DNA from: Eucalyptus grandis
Lineage: Eukaryota > Streptophyta > Magnoliopsida > Myrtales > Myrtaceae
DNA length: 64,000 nucleotides
Direction of reading: 5' to 3'
NCBI RefSeq assembly: GCF_016545825.1
Contig: NC_052618.1
Span: 49,181,127-49,245,126, forward strand
How positions within the stretch are numbered: position 1 is the first letter of the stretch; each line of letters opens with the position of its first letter. Of this stretch, positions 24,483-37,127 are shown piece after piece. Below the pieces are notes generated by a model. The model was not told the DNA's origin, made no database searches, and was given only the letters and a program-made list of their open reading frames with translations. A program made the translations under genes and the position numbers.

Positions 24483-26618
24483 ATGTCTCCTTTGACCTCA
24501 TTGTCGGTAGCAGCTCCCTCCTGTTCCTGCATGTATAAATCATATAGCTTGAAACCTCAAAAGATTGCTTCTTCCGTCACAAGAGTTCCTGCTTGTTACA
24601 AAGCTTCATGTGGTGTTACCGGGCGTATGCACTCCGTTTTCATGCACCAACCTTTAGACAGTTCAAAGCATGCTCCAAGAGATTGCAGTTCTCAGTCCTT
24701 CACTAGTGATGATACTTTATTTTTGGAGTGGGGGGACCAAGAGCTGGACAGTGATGAGGATGTGTACTCTCCATGGGAAGGTGCTGTTGTTTATAAGAGA
24801 AATTCTTCAGTTTCACATGTAGAATACTGTACGACCTTAGAGAGGCTTGGATTAGAGAAGCTTTCAACGGAGTTATCCAAATCTAGGGCCTCGGCGATGG
24901 GAATACGTGTGACCAAAGCCGTGAAGGATTATCCTCATGGAACTCCTGTGCAGATATCCATTGATGTCAGCAGGAAGAAGCAAAAGTTGAGGCTTGATGG
25001 GATATTGAGAACTGTCATTACTCTTGGTTGTAACAGGTATTTTTGTTTTTATTTTCTTCTAAGTCCTCTCTTGCATTTCGTGTGCAATATCATCATTTCT
25101 TCGAGCAATTCACATCCTAATTCCTAAGTCCAATTATTCGTTGGATTTTTATTTTATTTTTATTTTTTGGTTGGGGTTAAATCCAAGGGTTGAGACAGTG
25201 CCATTTAGCATTTGTCAAAATCCTTTCCGGTCAGTCCAATATCTCAAGATGTATTTGGTGGAGAAAATAGCTAAATGAACACTTGCTCTATTCTAAGTTA
25301 AGGAAGTCTATCCTGACTGTGTTCTTCCTATTTTCATTCCTTAATGGAAGCTTTGTGGCCTTACATGCGGCCTTGGTTTATCCTTTTCCGTCAAACATGG
25401 CCCTTTGCAACTTGCTCTGAGCTTCTCTTTTCTTGAGCATGCTTAATCCAGAGCACTCAGTTTGTTCCATTGCGAGTAACATTAGACTTAGAGTTGTGCG
25501 TTGCTTAATTCTTTTTCAAATTGCTTGTTTTGTTCATCTGTGGCAATCTTGGGATCAAAATGTTGGAAGTACCTTCCAGATTTGACTGACTTCCTGAGAC
25601 TGGATAAGCTCATAGATTTTACCTGCAAGGAAGAAATTTTAGTCAATCTCCTTAAGCATTTCTCAGTTTGCTTGGGGCCGTTTGAGGTTATATGGAACTG
25701 TCTAAAGAGTTGTGTTCATTTGAAGACGCGCCTGTTGTCTTTAGCTGCTGACACTCTTACTGAACTTGCTTTATGGAAGATAATAATCCTATCCATGATA
25801 TGAATAACTGCAGTGCTTAGTGGGAGCATTTTATAAACCAAATAACCCAGGTCATGGAGTAAGTAGAGTTCCATAATTTGCACAGTAGATGATGCCAAAA
25901 TATATAAAGAAAGGAAAATTTGCAAGGTGAAACTACTTTCAAGATTATCCATACACAAACTCCTGTACAATTTTGATATTTTTGCATTCTCCCGTCCATT
26001 TTTTTCACATTGATTGTATGTGCTCCAACACAGCATCATATTGGTTGTGGAGAAGACCATGTGAAATTAATCAACATTGTTTTCCATGTAATATTTACAG
26101 ATTCTGTAAGTGATTTAAGGCAAAAAGAAAAGGAAAAATAAATGATGTGCTTTCACTTGTGTTGGTGACTGCAGAGACTAATTTGTTTTTTCATTGGGCT
26201 CTGTAGATGTGGCGAGCCTGCCGCTGACTGCATATACTCCAATTTCTCACTTTTGTTGACTGAAGATCCCATTGAAGAACCTGAAATTATCGACATGGGG
26301 GTCATGTTTGGAGAAGATAAGTCCAGACCACCCCCAACTGATGAGGAAGGAGACGATGAGGACGAGGCTTCTATCGACCTGGATGATCGGCTCTATTTTC
26401 CTCCTGAAAATAAGGAAATCGACATCTCGAAGCACATGAGGGACTTGGTGCACCTGGAGATCACCATAAATGCCGTGTGCGATCCTAATTGCAAGGGGAT
26501 GTGCCTCCAATGCGGGACAAATCTGAACACCAGCAGTTGCAACTGCAGGGAAGAGCAGGTGGAGGAGAAAGCCCGGGGCCCTCTCGGAAACCTTAGGAAG
26601 CAAATGCAGCCGAATTGA
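24483..26618 (+). CDS. DUF177/YceD-like protein, probably plastid
   Basis: Plant member of the DUF177 (YceD) family, thought to help accumulation of large-subunit ribosomal RNA in bacteria and chloroplasts. Exons 24483-25036 and 26207-26618 with a GT-AG intron; the junction completes an Arg codon (AG/A) and gives 321 residues. The N-terminus is rich in Ser, Lys and Arg with almost no acid, like a chloroplast transit peptide. The DUF177 core starts near residue 120. An acidic stretch (DEEGDDEDEASIDLDD) precedes the diagnostic C-terminal zinc-ribbon: CDPNCKGMCLQCGTNLN followed by CNC. The PRP40C gene lies divergently about 2.2 kb upstream, and I remember the Arabidopsis pair At3g19810/At3g19840 as close neighbours as well. 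Confidence 0.88.
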
Positions 26619-27389
26619 TACTAAATCGGTGTAATTGTAACTTTTTGTTCGATCCATGTCTGTCAATCAATTGACATTTTTGCTGTCATTTATGCAAGTG
26701 GCTACAGAATAAAGCATTGAGACTCTCCAAGCTGGCTGAAGGTAAAGAATATGAAGTGCCAATTGGTGATACCAGTGGAAGTCATCAGGCTCATTGCACT
26801 TGATAGACCGATGCAATGCAATGGCATCACTCTCGACAAAGCTTAAACCTTGAAAGCATTTCACTGGTCACTTCATATCATTCGCAGACAAAAGAAATTG
26901 AATCTTGGCGAGCATTCCACAGTACATCCCCTGCAGCAGCACCATGAGCGAGCCAAACTAGAAGAGCGTATACTGTGGATATTAGATTGAGAACAGCACT
27001 GCCGATGAACTTGGGTCGATACAGCGCCGGAGCACATCCGCCGGGCCACTTCAATGCGATGTGTGTGTGCTGTAAAACATATCCGCAGCACATATGGCTA
27101 CATTAAGAAGGGAAAAGAGAACGCAAAGGAAGCAGGAAAGTCTCCCGTTAATTAGTGTTTGCCCCAATGCCCGATCCAATGGCAGATTGGAGGTCAACGG
27201 ACCTGCACGAAGTTGACTACTCCTTCATAAAAATAGACAAAGACATTGCAGGGAAAATTGCTTAGAAAGTCAAAAATCTATTATTTTTCTGCTAATTCAA
27301 TTGAAAACTGTTTCTTCATTCTAGTTGAGGTCTAAATTTTTCACCTTTCTAATCTACATATATGATGTGATATTAATTGTCCTATGTGA
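26619..27389. other. Intergenic, one unassigned 71-codon minus-strand ORF
   Basis: Holds the DUF177 3' UTR. On the minus strand 26878-27093 is open for 71 codons with a hydrophobic segment (FIGSAVLNLISTVYALLVW) followed by LAHGAAAG. I do not recognise it. It could be a membrane-protein gene fragment or chance. The rest is AT-rich. Confidence 0.25.
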
Positions 27390-27615
27390 CGCAATCCGAA
27401 TTGACATTTATAATTTTAATAATAATTTATTTTTTTCAATGTTTTTTTATTTTTTCCCTTTTTTCCTTTTCTTTGTCTTTACCTTCGTTACTTTTTAACT
27501 GTGGCCGACCATAATAAAAAAAAACGAAAGCAAAAAAGGAAAATAGAATAAAAAAGGGAAAATAAAAAATAATTCGAAAGATATTAAAAATTAAAAAAAA
27601 ATTATCTACATGAGC
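27390..27615. repeat. A/T-rich foldback repeat
   Basis: A T-rich arm (ATTTTAATAATAATTTATTTT... TTTTTCCC) and an A-rich arm (AAGGAAAATAGAAT... AATATTAAAAATTAAA) face each other around a short CTGTGGCCGACCATAA centre. The arrangement is that of a MITE-like foldback element. A similarly built repeat occurs at 40500-40690. Confidence 0.4.
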
Positions 27616-27714
27616 ATCATCCACATCATATAGGAAGATCGGCATTCAGTCAACGATTTTCAGTCAAAAATTAATTTGTGGACTTAATTAATAAAATGTG
27701 AATTTTTTTGTCAT

Positions 27715-28870
27715 TTTTTAGAATTGGTGGGGAAAGCCTATCCCAAATCACTACGCAGCTTATGCTCAAATATAAGGGCAAGGTTGCGCTTCCTCCTTTT
27801 GGTCACTTTCATCAAAAAGCTCATCCATCTTTCAGAGTAAAAGAAATATACTCTTACAGATGGATGAGCTTGATCCCGATCGGGGATGGCTTGTGAATGG
27901 GGCGATACTTATCAAGACCCAGAACAGCAAAAACCATTCATTGTGAATGAGATCTTTAACAATCTTGAGAGGAGCGCCGGAATAGCCCCTATTTTCTCGT
28001 TTTTTTTTTTAAGAAGGGATCGGGGATACCCTTACCCTTGACCAAACTACTTTACTAGAAGTTGAATTCAGCATAGGAATTGGTTTAAGAGCTTGAATCC
28101 AATTTTTTTTCGGTGAGGAGTTCAAATCCCCACCTTTTCAGGAGGGATTGGAGTGGAGACGATTTTATTTCAGGAGTGAGTTTCGACTCCCACGCCCTGC
28201 ACGAAAACAGGGCAAAAGTCTGAGAGTGAGTGTTAGAATAGAATTAAAGTAGGATGACAAAAAAAAAAAAAAACCGTGAAGAAAGGTGGGGGAAGCAATT
28301 CACCTTGTGTTGTAACCCATTCCTTCGGTCAGGCCTTCTTCGAACGTCGATCAACCTATCACAACATCCCAAGCCGTTGTCTCAGTCGGTATGGGCCACG
28401 AACGGTCTAACACAAGAAAAAAGAAGAGAGTTCAGAGGATTTCTCCCCGAGCTGTTTCGATTTTTCCCATAGAGAAGCAAAGTTGTTAGCCTGATAGATA
28501 CAGGCCTTCCTTCGTAGAAGCAGATATGTTAGACTAGTAGTACCCCTACCTAGTCTTCGTGGGTTTTTTTATTCCTTTTCGAAATCCGAAAAAACTTCCA
28601 AAAACTTCTTGGATCATTTATTAACTACTCAATCAATTACTTCTTCTGGAAAGCGGTGAATACAATTAGTGAAGCTAGATGGGGAAGTGGGGTATCTCTT
28701 GAAAAGAGGTCGGCCTTAAGTTCTAGGTTAGAGAGCTAAGACTAAAGAACCAATTGAAGGAAGGAGCTTTGGAAGCTTACCAACAACCTATCAACTCCTG
28801 ACAAGTTGCTGGATCAAAGTAGTACATTTTCCATCTGCCCACTAGCAGCAGAGGGGGTTTGATTCCCTTT
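27715..28870. other. Probable nuclear insertion of mitochondrial DNA (NUMT)
   Basis: This block differs from its surroundings: balanced composition, no plant-repeat signature, and strings of the kind found in plant mitochondrial intergenic DNA (for example CGAACGTCGATCAACCTATC and GAGGTCGGCCTTAAGTTC). It is bordered by AT-rich nuclear DNA. I have no alignment, so origin is inferred from style and borders are approximate. No mitochondrial gene is complete in it. Confidence 0.4.
27817..27871. repeat. Strong 55-base hairpin
   Basis: AAGCTCATCCATCT (27817-27830) is exactly complementary to AGATGGATGAGCTT (27858-27871). A second inner stem, GAGTA with TACTC, sits inside the loop. Double hairpins of this kind stabilise transcript ends in plant mitochondria, which would fit the proposed origin of the block. 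Confidence 0.7.
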
Positions 28871-29462
28871 ATATATGATGTGGCGAAAAAGACTAATTTA
28901 ACAACATATCATGCCTACATTAAAATTTAAAACTTATCATTTACATTCAAGAAATGTTCAGAAGAGATAACTTACAATAATACAACACTGCATTCTTTGA
29001 AGATTCTTTCACTCCTAAATGCAACCATTCTATTACATACAATAGCAGTTCATCCGATAACTTTTCTAGCTCGTTTCTTAATTAAAATTCATTTGCTTAC
29101 TTTTTGTTTTTCTTTTCAAAGTGAAGTAGAAGCATTGGCTGAATAAGAGGTGGATCATTCTATTGGTATTTCCGAAATGTTTTGTGCTCATGACATAATT
29201 AAAAAGGTTCAAATAACAAAAATGGAAAACGTTTAGGAATTTCCCAACAACTTGCCCGGTAGTGAAAGGGGGGAGTGGGGGGGATTCGGAAAGATTTGAT
29301 GAAAGAGAGAGGCAACGTTGACTATTATGCTGATTCGAGTTTCGCGATTAAAGCGCAATTTCAATCCGTTGACGTGAAAAAAAAATAAAAATAAAAAACA
29401 AATAAAAGAAGCGCGTGGTCCAGTCGAAATAGCTTGGAAACAAACGCCCGTTAGAGAGAGAA

Positions 29463-29469
<7 letters not shown>
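28871..29469. other. AT-rich intergenic sequence
   Basis: Upstream of the S-acyltransferase gene. No coding exon or recognisable repeat is seen. Confidence 0.5.

Positions 29470-29509
<40 letters not shown>
29470..29509. repeat. (TA)20 microsatellite
   Basis: A perfect run of about 40 bases of alternating A and T, immediately upstream of the GC-rich leader of the S-acyltransferase gene. Likely polymorphic. Confidence 0.9.
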
Positions 29510-29511
<2 letters not shown>

Positions 29512-30714
29512 GAGGCCCCGAGTCCGGTTCGACCGGGCGCCCCACACCCGACCGACCAAATCCGTCGCCGGCTTTCGCAGGCTCGCGGTCGCACCATCGT
29601 CATCAACTCCCTCCCTCCCTTCTCCCTGCCTCTATCTCGCGGCGACGTTGCTGCGGCGGAGGCGGCGGAGGATTCGTTGAGGTTCGATTCCCGGCGGCCC
29701 TCGCCGATCGGACTCCGACGTCGGAAAACGCGAAGTTCCGCCGTTCCGTCGAGGCAGTTTGCGCAGCATGATTGACTCGGCTGTGGTGTGTATCCTCTTC
29801 CGCTTCGGCTCCGTTTCGCTCCGTCGTCGTTCGGTTATTGTTCCGCACTTGCAGTAGCCCCCCGGTTGCGATTTTTTTTTTTTTCCGGTTTTTTTATGTG
29901 TGCTTTATGGAGTTCGAGCCGTGGATTCTTCGGTTGCGTGCTCGTTTTTGCTGCTTCATCATCGTCGCTCGTCGCTCGTGCGAGGATCATGCGATGGAGA
30001 GGAAACGAGCTTAATGAGGCTCGTTTTAGCTGTAATCTTCCGTTTTGGACGGGGTTTTGTTTTGAGCTTTTTATGAAGGGGATGTTCTTTTAAGATGTTG
30101 ATCTGCGATTTGAGTAGTGAATTCAATGGAGACTTCATAGAGGCGCTTGACAAAAGATTCTTGATCACGATGCTTTAGGATCGAACTATGTAGGATGATC
30201 ATGTCTTGAGTGCATTTACTTCGAGTTTCAGTGGAGAGAGAAGCCATTGAGGGCTCAGAAGGAAAGTTGGAGGAGCTTTTTGATTTTTCTGCTTGCACTA
30301 GTTGTTAATGCCGTTTGTTGGTTGCAGATGAATGCGATTTGCATGAAATCTGGACATCAGTGCTTTTTTCTTTTTTTCTTCTTTTTTTTTTTTTTTTTTT
30401 TGGTGAGTCTAGAAATGAGATTGTTTTTTTGGGATGAGAGAAGATTCAAGTCACAATTTTTTCCCCAGGTAATCAAAGAGCTAAAGGAAGCCTGTATTTG
30501 ATGCAAACACTAATATATCACTCAGAGAGTAGACTTGACAGTTTAATCATTTAAGTAGTTATTCTAATGTATTAGCATGACTCAATGAGAATATCATGAG
30601 CCATTCAACATTTTGTTCTCGTCTGTGAAGCAAGAAGTCCATTGGTGTTGTCAATGATGATGTTACCTTATGTTTTGATCTTCACCTTAAAGTGGGTATG
30701 CACACATCGGATTC
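29510..30714 (+). promoter_or_regulatory. Leader and promoter region of the S-acyltransferase gene
   Basis: From 29510 to about 29770 the DNA is GC/CpG-rich with CT-rich runs, like a first untranslated exon. An ATG at about 29769 (MIDSAV) opens only a short frame. The rest to 30714 appears to be leader intron, including a poly-T run at 30382-30402. Confidence 0.4.
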
Positions 30715-32799
30715 ATGTCCTGCTTTTTCGTAAAGGATCATGTTGAAGCAACGATCAGGGAGGAAATTGAGAAAATATGCTGGGGTTGTGGACTTCGCCT
30801 TCTTTTACCGTCCAACGCACCTATTTTCAAGTGTGGTTGGTGTGGAGCTGTAACCAATCAACATGCACAGAAACGAAAAGATAAGTCCCTGCGGTGGAGA
30901 CGCTGGCGTGACCGGTGCTTTGTTAGTGTGGTGTCATTTTTTATGCTCTGCATTTTGTGTAAGTTGCTGAACCCGCTTTCTCTTGCTAGTAGAGTAGTCT
31001 TCCCTTTTTGTGTTGCTTTACACTGCTAGTTATTATGCTTCACTTTTGTCTTCAAAATGCAAGTATGCACAAAAACTCCAAGGACTGATTTTCTGGTAGA
31101 AGGATGAAAAGCATTGAGACTCTATTTGGAAGAGAAAACAAGATGGGGACTGAGACCGTCTTGTTGCTAGACATTTGTTCTTAGAGGCAGATTCTGTATC
31201 TTGACAGACTATGTTCTTAGTCGACCATGTTCAGGTTTGTTTGCAATGAGAGATGGACAGGGCAGAACAATCAGTATCTGAGCTTTTCACTGTGGCCATA
31301 ATAACAGAATGACATTAGATATGCTTCCAGCATGTTATGTTAATCTCAAATGGTGTTTATTGAAATGTTCCTCTCCTTCTTCTTTTTTCATCTTGTTTAC
31401 TTGTGTAATAGACATCCAGGTCTTTTAAGCTCATCTTATTGTTGAAAATGACCAGACATAGTCTGATAAGTCTTGGTTCTTGTTTTATGTCACTTGTTTT
31501 TCAGGTGGTGGAGTTTGGACTGTTCACCCTGTTGTTTTCTCCATCAGCTATATCTCTGGCATCTTCCACTGCCTTGTTACTGCAGTATTGGCAGTAAGTA
31601 CCTTTACAACCTTCGGCCTTGCTGCATTTCGCTGTGCAGGCAGGCCTCCAAATATACAGTGGGGCAGCTATCCAGTGGTGGGGAAGGGGGACCTTGAGGA
31701 CTATACCTTCTGTCTTTATTGTTGTAAGCCAAAATCGCCAAGAAGTCATCATTGTCGCTCATGTGGAATGTGTATAGAGGACATGGATCATCACTGCCCA
31801 TTTGTAAGTTTCCAGCATCTTCTTTTCTTGAAAGTACTACTTTGAATACACCATACCTGTCTTTCAATTTGATTAAGTTGCACTGCAGAGCAGTGACGTA
31901 AAATTAACTATTTAAATCTTCATATCTGCCTGAAGCCACCCCTGTAGCCTTACCAAAAACAAACTATCAGTTTACTTTATCTCTTTTCTTCTCTTTTGTA
32001 CTTCAGGTGGGGGAAGAATTGGTAATTTTCACTTTGTGGTTATACCTTCTCTTAAAATCCTATCGACTTGATACCAAATTAAATTAGCTCACGAATTGTT
32101 AATTGTTGTTGCTTTCTTGTCTTTATTGGGGGACCTTTACTGCCCTGCAGTTATAATTTCTTCTCTAGCATATCCTGTGAGTCTGTGAGGTCAATCACTT
32201 ATTTCTTGAGAGTAGATGGAAAGTAGCTATAGTATGATTTTCGTTTTCTTTTCTTTTGTTCATTTTTTTATTTATTTGCATTTGTAGCTGATGCTTTTGT
32301 ATACTCTGTCTTGCAGATAGGGAACTGTGTCGGAGCCACAAACCATCGGCATTTTATTATCTTCCTCATCTCGACTCTAATCAGCACCGTGTACGTCACA
32401 ATTATGTGTTCTTATGCAGGGTGGCATATCTGGCCACCACTGAGGTTTACATCTCTTGCTCATCCATACATATTGGCCAGTGGTTCCACTTCAAGAGTGG
32501 TCAGAGAACTATCTCATGCTTTGTTAGGTTCTGCTATGCTATTATCAACAAGGGGCATTATCCTTGTGTACTTAATTGTTTCCAGCGTCTCTGTTCAGAT
32601 AGGCCTCACTATCCTTTTGTGGCAACAACTATGTTACATCTATGAAGGGCAGACATATTTAAGCCATCTAAGTTCAGGGGCAGATGGTGGGTCTGGGGGG
32701 AGAGATTGTCAAAACCTCGTGCGTTTTTTCGGTTGTCCCTACTCTTTCTCAAGACATTTGCCGATTTTCCGGAGTTCTCGGAAGAAACATAGAAAATGA
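30715..32799 (+). CDS. DHHC protein S-acyltransferase (PAT)
   Basis: Integral membrane enzyme that attaches palmitate to cysteines of membrane-associated proteins. Exons 30715-30958, 31505-31803 and 32317-32799, all GT-AG and in phase, give 341 residues. An N-terminal pair of CxxC motifs (C22-x2-C25, C40-x2-C43: CWGCG, CGWCG) precedes transmembrane helix 1 ([13 protein letters not shown]). Helix 2 lies in exon 2. The Cys-rich domain ([17 protein letters not shown]) leads to the catalytic DHHC at residues 176-179, then PFIGNCVG, with helices 3 and 4 in exon 3. The closest family I recall is Arabidopsis At3g18620 (about 345 residues). The start at 30715 follows an in-frame TAA in the genomic sequence; an upstream coding exon cannot be excluded. 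Cell compartment (Golgi, plasma membrane) is not shown by the sequence. Confidence 0.9.
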
Positions 32800-33674
32800 G
32801 ACCGGATGTGAAAAAAAAAAAAGGAAAAAAGAAAAAAAAAAAAAACTCAACTCTCTAGTGTCTTGATCCATACTTCTCCGATGTTCCTCTCCCATATTCC
32901 ACTGCTGAAGTTGTCTATTGCGGAATCATCTTGCAATGAAATGCCCTTTGTCGTCCTCTCTCTCCTTTCAGTTGCCATTAATTTGAGATTTATGACTTAC
33001 CAGCTGCTATTTCTATTTCATTGTTCTTCAAGGCTGAAATGGAACATACGAAGACCGAATGACTATAATTTGTCCTAAGTACCTTTCCTAAGTGGCCATT
33101 ATTCGGTTCGACTATAAAATTCGGCGACTGTTTGCGACTGTTTTCCCACGAGTTTCCTGAACTTTGCACGTACGAACTGTTGACCTTTCCTAAGATTATA
33201 GTATCAGTTCATGCTTTCCAAAAGCCCACTCCTCGCTGGTGGCCTTGGGTAAATTGTTTTTAGCTGGCGGTTCTTTTAATAATGAATCGATTTTATAACG
33301 TATCATAACGGCGCACGTAAATTCAATTTCCACGATTAAATCGACGAAATGGTATCCTGAAACATCAAGCGACGTAACTAAAGTTGGGAAGACCATTGCT
33401 TGTTCTTTTATGAGCAAAATAAAGTCTATTCGAAACGATACGCATCAGACATGAAGGTAAGGCTATCCGTCCGAGTGGAGAATAATCATGAAGCAAAAGA
33501 AGAACCCAAAATCACCAGTAAAGCAAACACGTTCCTAAAACCACCGGAAGCGCGATCAGAATTTAGTTTAAATTGTCACGAAGCATCTATAAGAATTCTT
33601 GCATACAGGTGTAATTAAAATGAGCGAAAAGACCAAAGGTATTTACAGACTCGTAATCGAGCGAGAGTGAATAA
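32800..33674. other. Intergenic between convergent genes
   Basis: 3' flanks of the S-acyltransferase and YSL genes. An A-rich run at 32811-32845 follows the S-acyltransferase stop closely. No coding exon is supported. Confidence 0.5.
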
Positions 33675-36600
33675 TTAAGACCCCTCCTCCAAGAAGGCGT
33701 CAACTTTCTGGTTGACGGAAGCAGACAGGAATTTCATGCAGATAGGGGCTTGAACTCCGGCGAGGGAGAGGATCGCTGCCGGAACCCCCCACAATGAGTC
33801 GCCGCAAATCAAACCAGACGCGACCGCGGGCCCAAAGTCCTTGGCCTTCTGCCTGTTGCTCCTCTCCCAGAGGAAGAGTATCAAGCTGCCCACGCACATG
33901 TCGATCGCGAAGTAACTGCCGAGGTAGAATGGAATCGCCATGCACATGGCGCTCGGGACGAATCTGTAGATCCGGTGCTTCGTCTCGAAATGTTGCAAGA
34001 GCTCTTTAATCAGGTTGAGGACGATCGCGACAACGAAGCAGAGAATGGCGAGGGCGAGGCAGTTCTTGGGGAGGGAAGATACGCCTTCCACGCCCAACAG
34101 CGCAATGCCTCTGTACATCAGGCCATACGGCGCGGGGAACGAGCCTGTGGGATCGCCAATCGGATAGGCCTTGTAGAAGAACCAGAACACCAGGGGTGTC
34201 ATCACACAGCTGATCGCGGTCCCATAAACCTGACTGAAGAACATCGAGCGCGGCGACGACAGGGTCAGGTACCCGGTCTTGAAGTCTTGCATGAGATCAG
34301 AAGCCGTGGAAACGATGTTCATCATGACACCGCATGAAGCGAGGCCCGCGATCACACCCCCGTGCTCAAGCCCGACCCATGCGCTGAAGATGATGATCGC
34401 AAACTTGCCATAGTTCGAGGCAAGGGACCAGTCGGTGAGACCGCAACCGTAGGCGTTGCAGAAGGCGAGGAGGGGTGCGATGGCATAAGCGACCATTAGA
34501 TGGTAGAACTTTAGCTGGGGGAAGATGAAGGGAATGACTATGATGGATATGACCGCAAGGCCAATGTATCCGCCATAGGCAACCCAGTTTGGAATCTGGT
34601 CCTTCAGGAAGTATAGGGTTCGCCGATCCTCATTGAAGTCGGGGCTTGACGAGTCGGATTCATAAGGGGCGATAGTAGATGATTCCTGCTTCGAGTTTGC
34701 AATGAGACTGCTTGTGGTTTTGATCAGCATGAACACCACATGGAAGAGGCCATCCCCGAGCATCATCGCGATCGCGAGGAAAACCTATGAAGATCAATCC
34801 ATACGCAGTAAGAGAATTTCCAGTAAGTTTGGTGAAGAACTCAGTGATGGTGTAAGTTAATTTTCATATAAGACCATCACTAGTTCTTTGGTTTACTTTA
34901 GGTGGACAAAATCAAAAACCAAGTCTCATGAGGGGTCTGTACAACATCTTCTCAAGCTTAATTTAGAGGTTCGGATGTTTTTAGGAAATTCAAATGTGTA
35001 ATGGAGGGTAGTGAAATTTACCCTATATCCTTGAATGCCATGGAGGCTGCTCGCAGAGAGGTCGGCACTGTACCAATCGCCTTTCTTTGTCTCAATGAGA
35101 GGCCACATGATTCCCCACGATAGGACGGCGCCAATGAGCAAAGATATGTTTACCATGTAAGGGCATATCATTCCCACGCCGACATAGGTCGCCGAAAAAT
35201 CAAAGTAAAACCTAGGGGACAGAAAGTTACAGGTAAAGCCCGGGTCTCGCGAAAATTATTCATTGAAGGAAAACTAGTCTCATTACATGTTAAAGGACGT
35301 TATGAGGAATTATGATGTTAGAAACCTCTGCTTAAAAGCTTGGAGACCAAAGGTCGGAAAGCTGACGAATCCACATCCGTCGGCGACGGCAAAGAACCAC
35401 TGGAAGCACGCCCAGACAAAGCTCAGACAGAAGGTCTTGAAGAGCACAGCTACTTGCTTCCTGCGTTTCAGAGCAGCATGAACCAAATTAATCACAACTT
35501 CACTTGGAATTAGGAAGGGGTGAATTCAAGACCGTGCATATTCGTGCATTGGCTGAACATGCAGATTGAGAAAGTTCCAGAGTTGAGAGAGTACTTGGCC
35601 AACTTGGCTCCTTTAGGGGTATGGAAGCTGTTGATGAGGAAAGCAGTGGCAGTTCCGCTGGGGTACGTCAGTTTGTACTTCATGATCATCGTCTGCTTGT
35701 GGCAAAACGAATCCATGAATCTCAAAGAGAGACAGCGAATGAAACACCACCCATTTTACACCATTTACGAGGGTTAAATGTAAGAACTCGATGAAGAACA
35801 GCAGCACCTTTCTTAGGGGGACGATGGAGAACAAGCCGACGAAGCTGACGGTGAAGAGGAAGGCTATGATCCAACCAAGCGAAAGGTTCTTCACGTTGAC
35901 TGGCGTGTTCCCTCCATCCGATTGCGCTGCTATGAGCGAGCTCATTCCCAACAAATAGCTCGCTGTACCACCTGTTATTGGTATTTTTAGCATACAGATA
36001 TCTTATTAGAAAGCGTCTCATACGAGATTCATGTGTAATGGGCAATGCGACGGACAGCAAGAAGACCAAAGTTTGTGAAAACGGGTTTGATAAATATGCA
36101 ATTTGCCACATGATTGCTTAGCAAAACAATTTTCTAGATCGGTTTTAGGTTTGCAACATTGCTTGGGCAAGATTAGTGATAAATGAACATCGTAATTAAC
36201 GTTTCAAAATTACTCTAGAACACTACGTACATTTGATTCATCTGGTGCACAGATGATCTCTCATGGCACGTTTATTTTCCACTTGGGCATCAGAAATTCC
36301 ACATAGGAAACGCTTGGATGAAAAAAGCATAAAGGAAAGAGTTCTAAACAATATGGGAGATTTGTCTATATAGTTAACTGATTAACATCATCAGCAAGTA
36401 CGCAAAGGTAAATTGAAATTGCATGGAAATAAGACCTTATATGGAGACTGTTTGAATATCTCTCTTCTTTGTACTGTATGGAAAGATTGTACTTGAAGAA
36501 GTCTAATATTTGAATTCCATAAAAGGAATATATGATATTTGAGAAACTATATGCAAGGTCATTGAAACGATGATCATGAGAAAACAAAGTCAAAGCTCGA

Positions 36601-37072
36601 GATGCGCATGCGTTTGCATGAATCTACGTATGGATCATAGATAAACGTCTGGCGTAGAGAATGAATGAAACGTACTGCTAAACGCGATCCCCGAGGAGGC
36701 CACGACGCAGGTCTGGATCACGGTGTTCTCCTGCCGCGTGAAGGGCTGCCTCAGGAGCCCGCACCGCTCGAGGAGGCTCGCCCAGGCCTTGACCATGGCG
36801 AACCCAAGCAGGCCGGCAGCGACGTTCAGCGACGGGATGACGCCGGTGGTGAGATTGAGCTTGCACACGATGAAGTTGAAGACGAGGCTGAGGAGGAGCC
36901 CCGAGACGAGGGCCCTCACCGTCAGCTGCTGCCTCCAGGGCGGCACCTCCGTGTCCTTGAAGGCCTCCTCCACCACTATCTTCTCGTCCGCTTTGCCCGC
37001 CATCGTCTCGTGCGCATCCCAGCCCCGCTCGCTGCCCTCCTCCTCCGCTTGTCGCCCCGGCCTCCTCTCCAT
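33675..37072 (-). CDS. YSL metal-nicotianamine transporter (YSL7-like)
   Basis: Oligopeptide-transporter (OPT) family membrane protein that moves metal-nicotianamine complexes, or related small peptides, across membranes by proton symport. Exons in coding order: 37072-36676, 35971-35808, 35692-35595, 35460-35326, 35211-35022, 34784-33675; all junctions are GT-AG and in phase, giving 697 residues, near the usual 680-700. The N-terminus is hydrophilic and acidic; the first helix follows [16 protein letters not shown]. Conserved YSL blocks include [80 protein letters not shown] and GIMWPLI. The last exon carries the C-terminal helices ([34 protein letters not shown]). The block VGVGMICPY and overall pattern point to the YSL5/7/8 group; substrate is not decidable. 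MERRPG at 37072 is taken as start over an upstream in-frame ATG at 37144 that reads through a microsatellite. Confidence 0.92.
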
Positions 37073-37091
37073 GATGGACCCCAAAGAGAGA

Positions 37092-37126
<35 letters not shown>

Positions 37127-37127
37127 C
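37092..37127. repeat. (AGGC)9 microsatellite in the YSL leader
   Basis: Nine tandem AGGC units lie 20 bases upstream of the chosen YSL start. On the coding strand they read GCCT and, from the upstream ATG at 37144, encode a CLPACLPACL repeat in frame with the transporter. Confidence 0.9.

Noticed and set aside
28110..28140. Box-B-like GAGTTCAAATCCCC, possible tRNA
   Set aside because: No box A or acceptor stem at suitable distance; no cloverleaf.
30361..30501. Frame with poly-Phe run upstream of the S-acyltransferase
   Set aside because: It translates a poly-T tract in a probable leader intron.
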